The notes under the pieces were generated by a model. It ran no database searches. It saw only the letters and a program-made list of their open reading frames with translations, and was not told the DNA's origin. This document shows, one piece after another, positions 52,879 through 60,720 of a stretch of 64,000 nucleotides of DNA; position 1 is the stretch's first letter; every line of letters starts with the position of its first letter. This DNA is from Niastella sp. (GTDB lineage: Bacteria; Bacteroidota; Bacteroidia; Chitinophagales; Chitinophagaceae), in assembly GCA_017744515.1 (NCBI GenBank), contig JAGIBF010000020.1:23789-87788 (forward strand), written 5' to 3'. Made by a program: the position numbers and the translations under genes.

Positions 52879-54333
52879 TTAATATCCAGGATTCTGATCT
52901 TTGATAGGGTCGATGGCTTTGTTATAGTTTGTTTCTATAACTGGTATTGGCCACAGCAGGTGTTTGTCGGATACTGTTTTTCCTTTGGAGGCCAATACTG
53001 TTTGTTTTACAATACCGAGGCGTTTCAGGTCGAGCCAGCGTTTGCCTTCGTAGCAGGTTTCATACATGCGTTCACGGACCACCAGGTCGAGGAAGACTTG
53101 CATCGTATTGTAATCTGCGAGTTTAAAGTCGATGGCTGCATTGGCAACTGTTGGGTTCGCACCATAGGCACGGCGACGGATCATGTTCAGTTTTTCCATT
53201 GCATCGGCCGTAGGTCCATTGCTTGCCCTGTTTTCTGCTTCTGCGTAAATGAGCAACAGGTCGGCATAACGGTACATTGGGTAGTCATTGCCTGCGTTGT
53301 TCTGGCCAGCCGCTTTGAGGTCCCTGAACTTTCGGTTGAGCACCGTGTTGGCGCCCAAGCCAAATGTCTGGGGATACCAGTTGTAAATATACCGCAGATC
53401 GTTGCGATCCCAGTTTTTCATAATGGGTATTGCCTGTGCATCGCTGTAGTTGGTATAGAAGCCACCGGGCGGGAAATAACCTGAGCCGGGATAGTGGGCG
53501 TACATAACGTATTGAAATCCCTGGTTGCTGCCCTGGCGTGAGAACTTCAGGTAGAATATTTCTTCGGGGGTGTTGACTACTTCGGCGCCGTAGAGTTTTT
53601 CAAAGTCATCGGCTACTGTAACGTTTACCAATGAGTATTTGCCCGACTGTATCACTTCTCTGGCCTTGTCGCGCGCTTCTGTCCACTTGCCGAGGTTCAG
53701 GTATACATCTGCCAACAACGTTTTGGCAGACCATTTGGAGGGTGTACCTATCAGTCTTGGAGCATCGGGCAAATTGGTTTCTGCATAGAGCAGGTCTTCC
53801 AATATCAAGGCATATACTTCTTCTGCCGTGTTGCGTTTTACATCTACTGCATCCATGTTGTTTTCTGTGCGCAGGGGCACGCCGGACCAGTTGCGTACCA
53901 TATGGAAGTAATCGAGGGCACGCATGAACTTTGCTTCTCCTACAAATTTTGCGACGTCCTGCTGGGTTATTTTGGTGCCTTGTGGCGCGCGCTTGATGAT
54001 GATGTTGGCATTGCGGATAGACTCGTAAAATGTGCGCCACATATCTCCGATACGGGTAGTGTTGGTATTATCGAGCCCGTTATAATCATTCAACGGGGCA
54101 TGACTTCCGCGTCCGTACATATAATCGGCATAGCATTCCAACTGTACCGTGTAAAGGGCTCCCATGCTGCTTACGCCGCGCAGGGGTGTATAGATCGCAT
54201 TGGCGCCTGTTGCTACTTCGGCGGGCGTATTGTAGAATGTTTCTTCTGCTATGGAGTATGGATCTTCCTGCAATGTTTTTGAGCAGGCGCCCAGTAAGAG
54301 GGGAAAACTTATGAGTTGAAAAAAGCGTTTCAT
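52879..54333 (-). CDS. SusD/RagB surface lipoprotein of locus 2
   Basis: A 484-residue lipoprotein from ATG 54333; lipobox PLLLGAC gives Cys17. Family signatures are VGEAKFMRALDYFHMVRNWSGVPLRTE (helical core), ALILEDLLYAETNLPDAP, KWSAKTLLADVYLNLGKWTEA, the C-terminal YADLLLIYAEAENRAS and VVRERMYETCYEGKRWLDLKRLG, ending IKDQNPGY. It starts 32 bp after the SusC stop. It should capture the glucan fragment cut by the GH16 enzyme. An upstream 15-residue extension is rejected since the leader starts at MKRFFQLISF. Confidence 0.94.
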   Translation of the reverse strand: MKRFFQLISFPLLLGACSKTLQEDPYSIAEETFYNTPAEVATGANAIYTPLRGVSSMGALYTVQLECYADYMYGRGSHAPLNDYNGLDNTNTTRIGDMWRTFYESIRNANIIIKRAPQGTKITQQDVAKFVGEAKFMRALDYFHMVRNWSGVPLRTENNMDAVDVKRNTAEEVYALILEDLLYAETNLPDAPRLIGTPSKWSAKTLLADVYLNLGKWTEARDKAREVIQSGKYSLVNVTVADDFEKLYGAEVVNTPEEIFYLKFSRQGSNQGFQYVMYAHYPGSGYFPPGGFYTNYSDAQAIPIMKNWDRNDLRYIYNWYPQTFGLGANTVLNRKFRDLKAAGQNNAGNDYPMYRYADLLLIYAEAENRASNGPTADAMEKLNMIRRRAYGANPTVANAAIDFKLADYNTMQVFLDLVVRERMYETCYEGKRWLDLKRLGIVKQTVLASKGKTVSDKHLLWPIPVIETNYNKAIDPIKDQNPGY

Positions 54334-54365
54334 ATAATGAGTTGTAATCGTTAAAAAGAGGGTGA

Positions 54366-57300
54366 TCAGAATCCACAACGAATGCCAAATGTGATGGACT
54401 TAGCGGTGGGGTATGAGAAATAATCTATCCCCTGGTTGATAGAATTGCCGCCGCCATACACATTCATTTCGGGATCGATCCATGAATAACTGGTAATGGT
54501 GATCATGTTCTGGGCACTAACATATACCTGTGCATTCCTCAACCATTTTGCCCTGATGGCCGTGCCGGGCAGGTTGTAGGCCAGCTGTATATTCTTGAAC
54601 CGCAGGTATGATCCATCTTCCACGAACCTGCTCGACATGTTGCCTGGCAGGGTACGTGTGAGTTTGGGATACTTCGCATTGGTATTGGTGGGCGTCCAGT
54701 GGTCGGTCCATACTTCAGCGGGCATGTTGAGGCCCATGCCTTGATCGAGGGTAACCGCTTTGTTGAGGTTGAAGATATCATTGCCTTGTGATCCCTGGAT
54801 GAATAAGGAGAACTCAAATCCTTTCCAGCCAAGGGTGGAATTGAATCCGTAGAGGAAATCAGGATTGGGGTTGCCGATGTATGTTTTATCTACTGCACTT
54901 ATCGAGTTGCTCTTATCCCTGTCTTCAAAAACTGGTATGCCTTTATCGTTGTAGCCTATTTCTTTATAGCCATAGAAAATGCCCATGGGTTGTCCTTCTC
55001 TCAACAGGTTGACCACATCGTTCAGGTTGCCAGTATATATGCTGGAACCGAGAATGTCCTGTCCGCCGTATAGCTTCAGCACTTTATTTCTGCTGCGGGT
55101 GAAGTTGGCTGAAACATTCCATTGTACAGGTCCGTTCAATACGTTGGCATCGACACCTATCTCAAATCCTTTGTTTTCCACCTTGCCTACGTTGCGCAGC
55201 ACTTCCCGGTATCCCATGGATGAGGGCAACTGTACTTTATTGAGGAGGTCGCTGGTTTCTTTTCGGTAATAGTCGAAGGTAACCCTGATGCGGTTATCGA
55301 GCAGGGCGGCATCAAAACCTACATCAACCTGGCTGGTAGTTTCCCATTTGAGTTTGCCGGGCAAGGTGGCGCCGGGGGCAAGGGCATTGTATAGGGCATC
55401 ACCAAAAATTGTTTTAGATCCTGACAACTGGTTGAGCGTAGCATAGGGATTGATAGACGGGTTGCCTACTGAGCCGTAGCTGGCGCGCAGTTTGAGATCG
55501 GAAATGAACTTTACTGATTCAAAGAATTTCTCATCGGAAATGCGCCATGCCAATGCAGCCGAAGGGAAGTATCCCCACTTATCTGTAAACCTTGATGAGC
55601 CGTCTGCGCGGAAGCTAACAGTGAGCAAATATTTATCGAGCAGGCTATAGTTTACCCGGCCGAGGTAAGAAAGCATGCTCCATTTTTCATAGTAAGAGCC
55701 GGGAATGCCGGGTGTTTCCGCCAGACCGAGGTTATAGGATTCTGTTACATCGCTGATGAAACCTGTGCCTTCACCATTTAGAGTAGTGTATACATTGTCC
55801 TGGTAGGTGAAGCCCGCAGTAGCTGTAAGGCCATGAATACCAAACTTGCCCGTCCAGGTTGCGACGTTCTCACTCAGGTAGCTCGTACGTTGGTTAGAAG
55901 TAGCACGTGCATAACCCGTATAGCTCGTAGTCGTATCTATGCGTGCATAGAAATCCTCTCTATCGGTTGAGCGCTCTACCCCACCTGATATCTTTATAGA
56001 AAATCCTTTAAAGGGTTTGATCGTGAAGCCAACATTACCAAGGATGCGGTCTGCATCGATCTTATCGGTTACATTATCTATGGTAGTAAGCGGATTGTTG
56101 ATGGCATTGGAGATAAAAGGATAGGCTGTATTCAGCCGGCGGTAGGCACCAGTTTGTGTATAAGGTGACAGTGTGGGCGGTGCACCAAGCATGGCGGAGA
56201 TAAGATCGTTACCACGGTTGCCTCTGCCTGAGTTCTGGCGGTTGCTTTTGATCTTTACCATCGACAGGTTGGAGGATACGCTGAATATTTTGCTGATCTC
56301 ATGGCTGAGGTTGGTGCGTACGGAATAGCGATCGAAGTCACTGTTGCGCACGATGCCATCCTGCAGGAATGCTCCTGTAGAAAAGGAGAATTGTGTTTTT
56401 TCATTACCTCCGCTTACGTTCAGGTTGGTTGAGTAGATGGGTGCATTGTGCAATACCAAATCCTGCCAGTCGGTGCCGGGGTTCTTGCCAAACTCTTCTA
56501 TTTGTTGCTGGGTGAAATAAGGGGCCTGGTTGTCGTTTGTCATCTGCTCATTGTAGAAGAGTGCATATTGCTGCGCATTCATGAGCTTCAGTTTTTTGGT
56601 AGGCATTTGAACTGTGTAGCCTGTTTCAAAGTCTACATATGTCCTGCCGCCTTTCTTACCGCTTTTGGTAGTGATCATCACTACTCCATTGGCGCCTCTT
56701 GCTCCGTAGATGGCAATGGAGGAAGCGTCTTTGAGGATGTCGATGGATTCGATATCGGCGTTTTGCAAAAAGGTGGGGTTGCCGGAAACCGGGAATCCAT
56801 CTACCACATACAAGGGTTCGTTGCCTCCATAGATGGAGTTGGTACCCCTGATGCGCACGCTGATGCTGCCACCGGGTGAACCTGTATTCTGTAATACCTG
56901 CACACCAGGCGCCCGGCCCTGCATGGCCTGGATGACGTTGGTGGTAGGGAACGTATTTACTTCTTTGCCGCTTACCTGTGCTACCGAGCCTGTGAGGTCT
57001 CTTTTTCTAACGGTACCATAACCTACCACTACTACTTCATTGAGGTTGCGCACTTCTTCCTGCAACTGGATGGTGATGGTAGTTCTGTTATTGACTGGCT
57101 CTTCATGCACTTTATACCCTACGTAGCTAAATACCAGCGTGGCGTCTTCTGCCACCCGAATGCTGAAGGAGCCATCGGCACCGGAGGTAACACCTTTGTC
57201 TGTTCCTTTCTCCGTGACGCTAACGCCTGCCAGTGGTTGCTTTTTGTTATCTGTTACAATGCCGTTGACTTTGATCTCGGCATCGCGTACAGGGGGCTCT

Positions 57301-57671
57301 GCCTGCCAATTGAATGACATGTGCAGGCCGTCTGCACTGGTATCGCCGGTTACTTTTTCGACCACCACAATGGTGTTGTTCCTGACGGAATATTCCAGCA
57401 GGGTATTGTCGAATAATATTTCCAGCGTGGAGAGCAGTGAACGGCTGCGCAGCGGGAGGGTTATTTTTTTATAGGGGGTGATCTGCGATTCGACATAAGC
57501 AAAGCGGAAGCTTGTTTGCTTCTCTATTTGTGCAAAGGCATTTTTGAGTGACTCATCGCGGAGGCCTACCGTAACTTTTGTTTCTTTGAGTATCTGTGCA
57601 TTGCCCGGGCTGGCTACCAACAGGTTGGCAGTGCAGAGTAAGGATGCAATGATCAGGCAGTTTAGTTTCAT
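54366..57671 (-). CDS. SusC/RagA TonB-linked outer-membrane receptor of locus 2
   Basis: A 1,101-residue receptor from ATG 57671 (MKLNCLIIASLLCTANLLVASPGNA). An STN domain (about 35-105: VTVGLRDESLKNAFAQIEKQTSFRFAYVESQI ...) precedes the carboxypeptidase-regulatory-like domain (VNGIVTDNKKQPLAGVSVTEKGTDKG) and the plug (NEVVVVGYGTVRKRDLTGSV, MQGRAPGVQVLQNTGSPGGSISVRIRG, YGARGANGVVMITTKSG); the barrel ends in ITFGIRCGF. It forms the uptake complex with the SusD encoded 32 bp downstream, and its STN domain should signal to FecR. The locus context points to a beta-glucan oligosaccharide as ligand. Confidence 0.95.
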   Translation of the reverse strand: MKLNCLIIASLLCTANLLVASPGNAQILKETKVTVGLRDESLKNAFAQIEKQTSFRFAYVESQITPYKKITLPLRSRSLLSTLEILFDNTLLEYSVRNNTIVVVEKVTGDTSADGLHMSFNWQAEPPVRDAEIKVNGIVTDNKKQPLAGVSVTEKGTDKGVTSGADGSFSIRVAEDATLVFSYVGYKVHEEPVNNRTTITIQLQEEVRNLNEVVVVGYGTVRKRDLTGSVAQVSGKEVNTFPTTNVIQAMQGRAPGVQVLQNTGSPGGSISVRIRGTNSIYGGNEPLYVVDGFPVSGNPTFLQNADIESIDILKDASSIAIYGARGANGVVMITTKSGKKGGRTYVDFETGYTVQMPTKKLKLMNAQQYALFYNEQMTNDNQAPYFTQQQIEEFGKNPGTDWQDLVLHNAPIYSTNLNVSGGNEKTQFSFSTGAFLQDGIVRNSDFDRYSVRTNLSHEISKIFSVSSNLSMVKIKSNRQNSGRGNRGNDLISAMLGAPPTLSPYTQTGAYRRLNTAYPFISNAINNPLTTIDNVTDKIDADRILGNVGFTIKPFKGFSIKISGGVERSTDREDFYARIDTTTSYTGYARATSNQRTSYLSENVATWTGKFGIHGLTATAGFTYQDNVYTTLNGEGTGFISDVTESYNLGLAETPGIPGSYYEKWSMLSYLGRVNYSLLDKYLLTVSFRADGSSRFTDKWGYFPSAALAWRISDEKFFESVKFISDLKLRASYGSVGNPSINPYATLNQLSGSKTIFGDALYNALAPGATLPGKLKWETTSQVDVGFDAALLDNRIRVTFDYYRKETSDLLNKVQLPSSMGYREVLRNVGKVENKGFEIGVDANVLNGPVQWNVSANFTRSRNKVLKLYGGQDILGSSIYTGNLNDVVNLLREGQPMGIFYGYKEIGYNDKGIPVFEDRDKSNSISAVDKTYIGNPNPDFLYGFNSTLGWKGFEFSLFIQGSQGNDIFNLNKAVTLDQGMGLNMPAEVWTDHWTPTNTNAKYPKLTRTLPGNMSSRFVEDGSYLRFKNIQLAYNLPGTAIRAKWLRNAQVYVSAQNMITITSYSWIDPEMNVYGGGNSINQGIDYFSYPTAKSITFGIRCGF

Positions 57672-57788
57672 AATGAATAGCCATTTTTGTGAAACTGTCG
57701 TTGTGTAATGGACACAAAAATTCCCATTCCTGGCAAGAAATCTCATACCTTTAATAAGTTTTAAATGTTTACGCGATATTTAAGACCC

Positions 57789-57817
57789 GGCTATCCAAAC
57801 TTCCACTTTGGATAGCC
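57789..57817 (-). promoter_or_regulatory. Perfect 11-bp hairpin between FecR and SusC of locus 2
   Basis: GGCTATCCAAA (57789-57799) and TTTGGATAGCC (57807-57817) pair perfectly with a seven-base loop. In the direction of transcription no T run follows (GGGTC comes next), so it may attenuate, be bound, or stabilise rather than terminate. The T run lies on the other strand. The rest of the 169-bp space is AT-rich without other clear signals. Confidence 0.6.
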
Positions 57818-57840
57818 ATTTTTATCAATAGACGAACTAT

Positions 57841-58863
57841 TTACTGGTTTTTACATCCTTCTCCTTTGATCAATATTGTTGTATCGTTTTCTCTATACCA
57901 TGTCGAGCGTGTAAGATCGCCCAGGATATCGAGTATATCATCTAATGTTTTTCCTGACAGATCAACTGTGAAGCGGCAATTGTGCAAGGCTTCATTGCTG
58001 AACTTCAATTCTACATTGTAGCGACTACCAATCAGCAGCGCTGCTTCTTCAAAGCGGATATCATCGAACTGCAGGTCACTATCTTTCCATTGTATTATTT
58101 TCTTAGCATCTACTTTGGCCAGGTGTGGTGTGGCTGTTTGTTTTTCAATGACCAGTTGATCTCCTGCCTGCAAAATGCTCAGGGCCTTTTTACTGTTCTG
58201 CCGCTGTACCTGTACTTTTCCGCGCTCTACCGTCACTGCCAGCATGCTGTCTTTGGAGTATGCTCGAATGTTGAAGGCTGTACCTAATACGCGGGTAACG
58301 AATGCACCTGTATGCACCATAAATGGTTTGCCGGGATCATGTTTTACATCGAAGAAGGCTTCGCCGGTGAGGGTTACCTCGCGGGTTGAATCACTGAAGG
58401 TGGCGGGATAATCGAGGTGGCTGTCTTTATTGAGGGTAACCGTTGTGCCATCAGGTAAGGTGATCACTTTTACGGTTACCGCTTTTGCCAATGCTGCCGG
58501 TGTTATTTTTTCTATGGGCGTTCGCGTGAAGAGCCACCAGCCCAATGCCACACACAACAACAGGGATGCGGCCACCATGATGTAGCTGTTCCTATTACCG
58601 ATGGTGCGCACCTTACGGTTGTAACCTGTTTCGTATTTGCCGATCTTTTGTTGTACACGGTTGAAGACTTTGTCCAGCTCGTCATGGCTGGTGGGATGGG
58701 TATCTTCTTCTTTTTGCCACTGCTCCTGTAACTCCTGCAGGACGAAGTCATTTTCGGAGAGTTCCGACATGAGTTGCCAAAATTCTTCCAGTTCCTGCCG
58801 GGAGACGGTATTGTCCAGGTATTTCTTAAAGAGGTATTTTAACCGGATGGGGTTTGAAGACAT
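57841..58863 (-). CDS. FecR-type anti-sigma factor of locus 2
   Basis: A 340-residue single-pass inner-membrane protein. Residues 1-90 form the cytoplasmic sigma-binding part (LFKKYLDNTVSRQELEEFWQLMSEL), 94-112 the membrane helix, ~125-225 the FecR domain (VITLPDGTTVTLNKDSHLDYPATFSDSTREVTLTGEAFFDVKHDPGKPFMVHTGAFVTRVLGTAFNI), and 255-335 a DUF4974 domain. The 68 bp between the sigma stop and this start contain CTACCCCC and CGTCTTAT elements that could be an ECF-type promoter allowing feedback. It is the second gene of the sigma-FecR-SusC-SusD series. Confidence 0.93.
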   Translation of the reverse strand: MSSNPIRLKYLFKKYLDNTVSRQELEEFWQLMSELSENDFVLQELQEQWQKEEDTHPTSHDELDKVFNRVQQKIGKYETGYNRKVRTIGNRNSYIMVAASLLLCVALGWWLFTRTPIEKITPAALAKAVTVKVITLPDGTTVTLNKDSHLDYPATFSDSTREVTLTGEAFFDVKHDPGKPFMVHTGAFVTRVLGTAFNIRAYSKDSMLAVTVERGKVQVQRQNSKKALSILQAGDQLVIEKQTATPHLAKVDAKKIIQWKDSDLQFDDIRFEEAALLIGSRYNVELKFSNEALHNCRFTVDLSGKTLDDILDILGDLTRSTWYRENDTTILIKGEGCKNQ

Positions 58864-58931
58864 ATGGCATCGTTGTTAACCATATAAGACGACGGCCGAA
58901 AGGGGGTAGTACTATTGGGGGCAAAGTTTTT

Positions 58932-59513
58932 TTAATTATTCATCAGGATGCCGAGGATGATTGCGCCGGAAACGTCGTGGTTGTGGAGGAACTGCCGGAT
59001 GGATTTGAGGGATTCGGCAATGGTATTGCGCACCGTGTTGCGGGAGAGCTGGAGGCGGTTGGCTATTTCATCGTGGGTAAGGCCCTCTACCCTGCTCATG
59101 GTGAAGACCATTTTGCGCTGTGGGGAGAGCTGGTCGATAGCCTGGGTGACCAGGTGCTGGTACTCATTGTCGAGCAGCCTATGGTCGGCTTCCTGCTCGC
59201 GGGTGGCTTCCATTTCCTTGCGGATGAGCTTGTGGAGGCGGGCATTGCGGGCAGCCATTTTAAAGAAGTCGAGGGCTTTGTTGTGGGCTACTTTCTGGAG
59301 AAAGGCGTCGAGGTGGCGGATATCCTGGAGGAATTCCCGGCCTACCCATAGCTTGACGAAGATGTCGATGGCTATTTCTTCTGCTATTTCTTTTGTCTTG
59401 GTAACGCGCAACAGGTAGTTGTAGAGCTTACTGTAGTGCAATTCGAAAAGCTGTTTGAATGCTTTTTCGTTGCCAGCCGAAACCTGCTGCAATAAGTTTG
59501 TTTCTTCTGTCAT
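58932..59513 (-). CDS. ECF RNA polymerase sigma factor of locus 2
   Basis: A 193-residue ECF sigma factor from ATG 59513 (MTEETNLLQQVSAGNEKAF); a TTG three codons upstream is less likely. Region 2 is FELHYSKLYNYLLRVTKTKEIAEEIAIDIFVKLW (about 25-58) and region 4 is QLSPQRKMVFTMSRVEGLTHDEIANRLQLSRNTVRNTIAESLKSIRQ (about 130-175). It begins the minus-strand locus of FecR, SusC, SusD, FAD oxidoreductase and GH16, which it presumably switches on when the receptor is engaged. Confidence 0.93.
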   Translation of the reverse strand: MTEETNLLQQVSAGNEKAFKQLFELHYSKLYNYLLRVTKTKEIAEEIAIDIFVKLWVGREFLQDIRHLDAFLQKVAHNKALDFFKMAARNARLHKLIRKEMEATREQEADHRLLDNEYQHLVTQAIDQLSPQRKMVFTMSRVEGLTHDEIANRLQLSRNTVRNTIAESLKSIRQFLHNHDVSGAIILGILMNN

Positions 59514-59699
59514 GTGTTGCAATCGTTGGGGTGCTCTAATCAGGCATTGAAATTAGGAAAGTTTTTCGATGTGCGCCAAATTGCCGATCGGGGTAATTGT
59601 GCAACTTGTGCAGGCGGCAGGGCGGTCATGATGACAGGAAGAGACCGGGAGGAGGTTGGGGGATGATTCGGGGGAGGTATTGAGGCGATGGGGAGCAGG

Positions 59700-59754
59700 G
59701 TCCGGGTAAAGTCCGGATAAGGTCCGGATAACCTCCGGATAAGGTCCGGATAAG
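59700..59754. repeat. Tandem array of five 11-bp units (GTCCGGATAAG)
   Basis: Units start at 59700, 59711, 59722, 59733 and 59744: GTCCGGGTAAA, GTCCGGATAAG, GTCCGGATAAC, CTCCGGATAAG, GTCCGGATAAG. Same unit length and number as the array at 2631-2685, with a different sequence. It lies about 190 bp upstream of the locus 2 sigma gene in a 755-bp gene-free stretch (59514-60268) that also holds a family C repeat (60004-60075), a partial copy near 60119-60139 and the tRNA promoter. Confidence 0.85.
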
Positions 59755-60003
59755 GGTGCCTGAATCACCGGGCGGCTTGGGTTGGAGCCAAGAAGGGAGA
59801 AGGGTGACCAGAGACAGCTGAATGATTGATAATCATATATTTATTACAAATCATCGTGTTTTTGTTGTGATCAGGGTCGGCATTTGATTCGATGTTGCCA
59901 CATTTAAGTCCGGTCTTTGGGTCTGGCTTGGATATCCGACTCCTTGCCATGTTGGCAGGAAAGCTTTTGGCTTTAGTCCCCAGGTCGACGTCCCTTTTCT
60001 TCG

Positions 60004-60139
60004 CAAGCAGATTTCTCACTACGCCGCTACTCGTTCATTTTTTAAGCTCCTGAATGGCTTCGTTCGAAATGACAAACTCCGATGGTGTGCCGTTTGAACT
60101 GACTGCTTAAATACAAGAGAGCTCCGTTTGAAATGACAA
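60004..60139. repeat. Family C repeat, extended copy, plus a partial copy
   Basis: AAGCAGATTTCTCACTACGCCG ... GCTTCGTTCGAAATGACAAA at 60004-60075 contains a ~25-bp internal expansion compared with the copies at 26600 and 26718. A fragment GCTCCGTTTGAAATGACAA follows at 60121-60139. Confidence 0.65.
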
Positions 60140-60219
60140 CATTCCCTACATGCCGTGCTCCTATCTATTTGTAATATAAGACAAAAAGAGGGTTTTGGAT
60201 TCCAGGTTTTCGATTTTTA

Positions 60220-60251
60220 TTTGGAAGCGACAAGGCAGGCTGTTATCTTTG
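60220..60251 (+). promoter_or_regulatory. Promoter of tRNA-Ala (TTTG-N20-TATCTTTG)
   Basis: TTTG at 60220-60223 and TATCTTTG at 60244-60251 match the Bacteroidota -33 and -7 elements with a 20-bp spacer, 17 bp before the tRNA 5' end. This is the best promoter match in the window. Confidence 0.75.
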
Positions 60252-60268
60252 CCGTCCGAAAAATTGCT

Positions 60269-60342
60269 GGGGGATTAGCTCAGTTGGCTAGAGCGCTAGC
60301 ATGGCATGTTAGAGGTCATCGGTTCGACCCCGATATCCTCCA
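60269..60342 (+). tRNA. tRNA-Ala (anticodon GGC)
   Basis: A 74-nt cloverleaf: acceptor GGGGGAT pairs with ATCCTCC (one G-U), D stem GCTC/GAGC, anticodon stem CTAGC/GTTAG with loop ATGGCAT (anticodon GGC), T stem ATCGG/CCGAT with loop TTCGACC, discriminator A. CCA is not encoded. It marks the boundary between the host-like region and the AT-richer recombinase/defence region. Confidence 0.95.
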
Positions 60343-60360
60343 CAGGACACAAAAATGTAC

Positions 60361-60392
60361 AATGGATAGTCTGATAGGCTATCCATTTTTTT
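60361..60392 (+). terminator. Terminator after tRNA-Ala
   Basis: AATGGATAG (60361-60369) pairs perfectly with CTATCCATT (60379-60387), nine-base loop, then TTTTT. The remaining stretch to the recombinase stop (60393-60720) shows no gene; it may contain the recombination site of the element. Confidence 0.85.
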
Positions 60393-60720
60393 ATTGCCTA
60401 TTGTAGTGAGGCGTGGTACTTCTAAGATACTGATATGTTAGCGTTTATATATTTAGTGCTTTCCTTCTGGTTTCGTTTTTATAATTCCTAAGCTATCCAA
60501 ATAACCGCGGTATACCATTACTGGTGACAACTTTTGGATGCTATTGAGTAATTCAATAGCAAAGTCGAACCATTTTTAGGCATTATCGAACCGGATAGCC
60601 AACAATGTTGAACCGGTAATGACTTTTTTCACGAGGTGATCATTCCTCCTTCACAAAAGTATTACTACCAATCCGGTCAAACTATCACTTATTATCAGGT
60701 GATAGAAATAAAACCGAAAT

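Noticed and set aside
59553..60019. Two minus-strand frames (71 and 84 codons) in the gap before tRNA-Ala
   Set aside because: One is translated from the 11-bp array, the other from repeat and AT-rich DNA; neither has a recognisable motif.
60155..60406. 83-codon frame across tRNA-Ala
   Set aside because: It overlaps the tRNA and its terminator.
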